From an uncultured Collinsella sp. (lineage in GTDB: Bacteria > Actinomycetota > Coriobacteriia > Coriobacteriales > Coriobacteriaceae), in contig UROM01000042.1 of NCBI GenBank assembly GCA_900549455.1, forward strand, positions 1-13,425: a stretch of DNA of 13,425 nucleotides. The letters are read 5' to 3'. Under the pieces are notes generated by a model. The model was not told where the DNA came from, searched no databases, and worked only from the letters and a program-made list of their open reading frames with translations. This document shows positions 13,014 through 13,425 of this stretch, one piece after another (position 1 is the stretch's first letter; the number at the start of each line of letters is the position of its first letter). A program made the translations under genes and the position numbers.

Positions 13014-13056
13014 AGATAAAGAATGGGCCTCGCAGCGAAAAAGCCACGAGACCCAT
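13014..13056 (-). terminator. Intrinsic terminator after the NlpC/P60 gene
   Basis: ATGGGCCTCG (13023-13032) and CGAGACCCAT (13047-13056) form a 10-bp stem with one G-U pair in minus-strand RNA. It is followed on that strand by TTCTTTATC. It begins 22 bases after the NlpC/P60 stop codon and separates that gene from the degV-like promoter. Confidence 0.72.
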
Positions 13057-13078
13057 GACGGATGCTGTGAAGTGTTAC

Positions 13079-13377
13079 TTAATAGCGCACAAAAATATAG
13101 TCAGTCATACTATAACTAATGGGGGTAAGGATAACCCCTGTGTTGTAATTAGAAGCATGAATCATCTGGCCGTTTCCAACGTAAATGCCGGTATGACGCG
13201 AATTTACAACGACGTCTCCCGGTTGCGGATCGGTCACACGAGTCCAGCCCATAAACGTAACGGTGGTGCCCAAACGGCAATAACGACCGGTGAGGCAGTA
13301 GCTAACGAATCCCGAGCAGTCAAAGCTGTTCGGTCCAATGCCGCCCCAGGAATAAGCGCAACCAAGCTTGCTGTAGG
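13079..13377 (-). CDS. NlpC/P60 cell-wall peptidase, C-terminal fragment
   Basis: About 99 residues of the catalytic domain of a secreted peptidoglycan endopeptidase that cuts within stem peptides. On the minus strand the frame reads YSKLGCAYSWGGIGPNSFDCSGFVSYC..., with the catalytic Cys in FDCSGF. RHTGIYVG supplies the catalytic His and GQMIHAS the third polar residue. PGDVVV precedes the His as usual. The 5' part, which would hold the signal peptide and any coiled-coil or SH3 domains, is missing because adapter sequence begins at 13378. A start at the TTG near 13273 would drop the catalytic Cys and is wrong. The gene ends at the TAA at 13079-13081, followed by a terminator. Confidence 0.9.
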
Positions 13378-13425
13378 CTGTCTCTTATACACATCTCCGA
13401 GCCCACGAGACTCCTGAGCATCTCG
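13378..13425. other. Nextera read-through adapter with i7 index (assembly artefact)
   Basis: CTGTCTCTTATACACATCT (13378-13396) is the full Tn5 mosaic end. It is followed by CCGAGCCCACGAGAC (13397-13411), an eight-base index TCCTGAGC (13412-13419), and ATCTCG, the start of the P7 flow-cell sequence. This is synthetic library DNA, not genome. It also produces a false plus-strand reading frame ending in LLYTSPSPRDS. Confidence 0.98.

Noticed and set aside
13007..13417. Plus-strand reading frame of 136 codons at the right end
   Set aside because: It is antisense to a clear NlpC/P60 catalytic domain, spans its terminator, and its last residues come from adapter sequence.

Overview
The window looks like one whole short-read contig from a high-GC, Gram-positive gut actinobacterium of the class Coriobacteriia, most likely Collinsella or a close relative. 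I infer this from the moderately high GC content, from a spoVS homologue in an otherwise actinobacterial-looking gene set, from a Gram-positive type LexA with GAAC-N4-GTTC operators, and from the rny-spoVS-miaB order. The sequence alone does not prove the genus. Both contig ends carry Illumina Nextera adapter sequence (1-11 and 13378-13425), so genomic DNA spans only about 12-13377 and both terminal genes are cut.

Left part (12-5446, + strand): the end of RNase Y, a GHKL ATPase with MutL-like motifs, SpoVS, then miaB-miaA-hflX. The last three are joined by TAATG stop/start overlaps. MiaA and MiaB make successive steps of the ms2i6A37 tRNA modification, and HflX is a ribosome-splitting GTPase. 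hflX runs 16 bases into a convergent membrane acyltransferase-like gene.

SOS block (5431-8335): lexA and the membrane gene form a minus-strand pair, divergent from a small membrane-anchored LysM protein that resembles YneA-type SOS division inhibitors. The 163-base gap between them holds three LexA boxes spaced exactly 28 bp apart, the middle one inside a clear plus-strand promoter. nrdR and dut follow the LysM gene with no visible terminator, so dNTP-pool genes may be read from the SOS promoter. A perfect 11-bp inverted repeat covers the nrdR start codon and part of its Shine-Dalgarno sequence.

Repeat cluster (8336-8776): this gene-free stretch between two convergent genes holds two full copies and one half copy of a palindromic element. 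All share a conserved core, but each full copy has its own, different, perfectly self-complementary outer stem (28 bp and 23 bp). I do not recognise it as a named family, and it is the most unusual feature here.

Right part (8777-13377): a GT28/MGDG-synthase-like glycosyltransferase (-), a divergent thioredoxin reductase (+) with a strong terminator, a DUF1836 putative regulator (+) with a palindrome in its promoter and an 18-bp-stem terminator, a DegV-family lipid-binding protein (-), and the C-terminal part of an NlpC/P60 cell-wall peptidase (-). The octamer ACTAGATA recurs in palindromic arrangements upstream of both the DUF1836 gene and the degV-like gene, which suggests, but does not show, a shared regulator. 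No rRNA, tRNA, CRISPR array or complete insertion sequence was seen.
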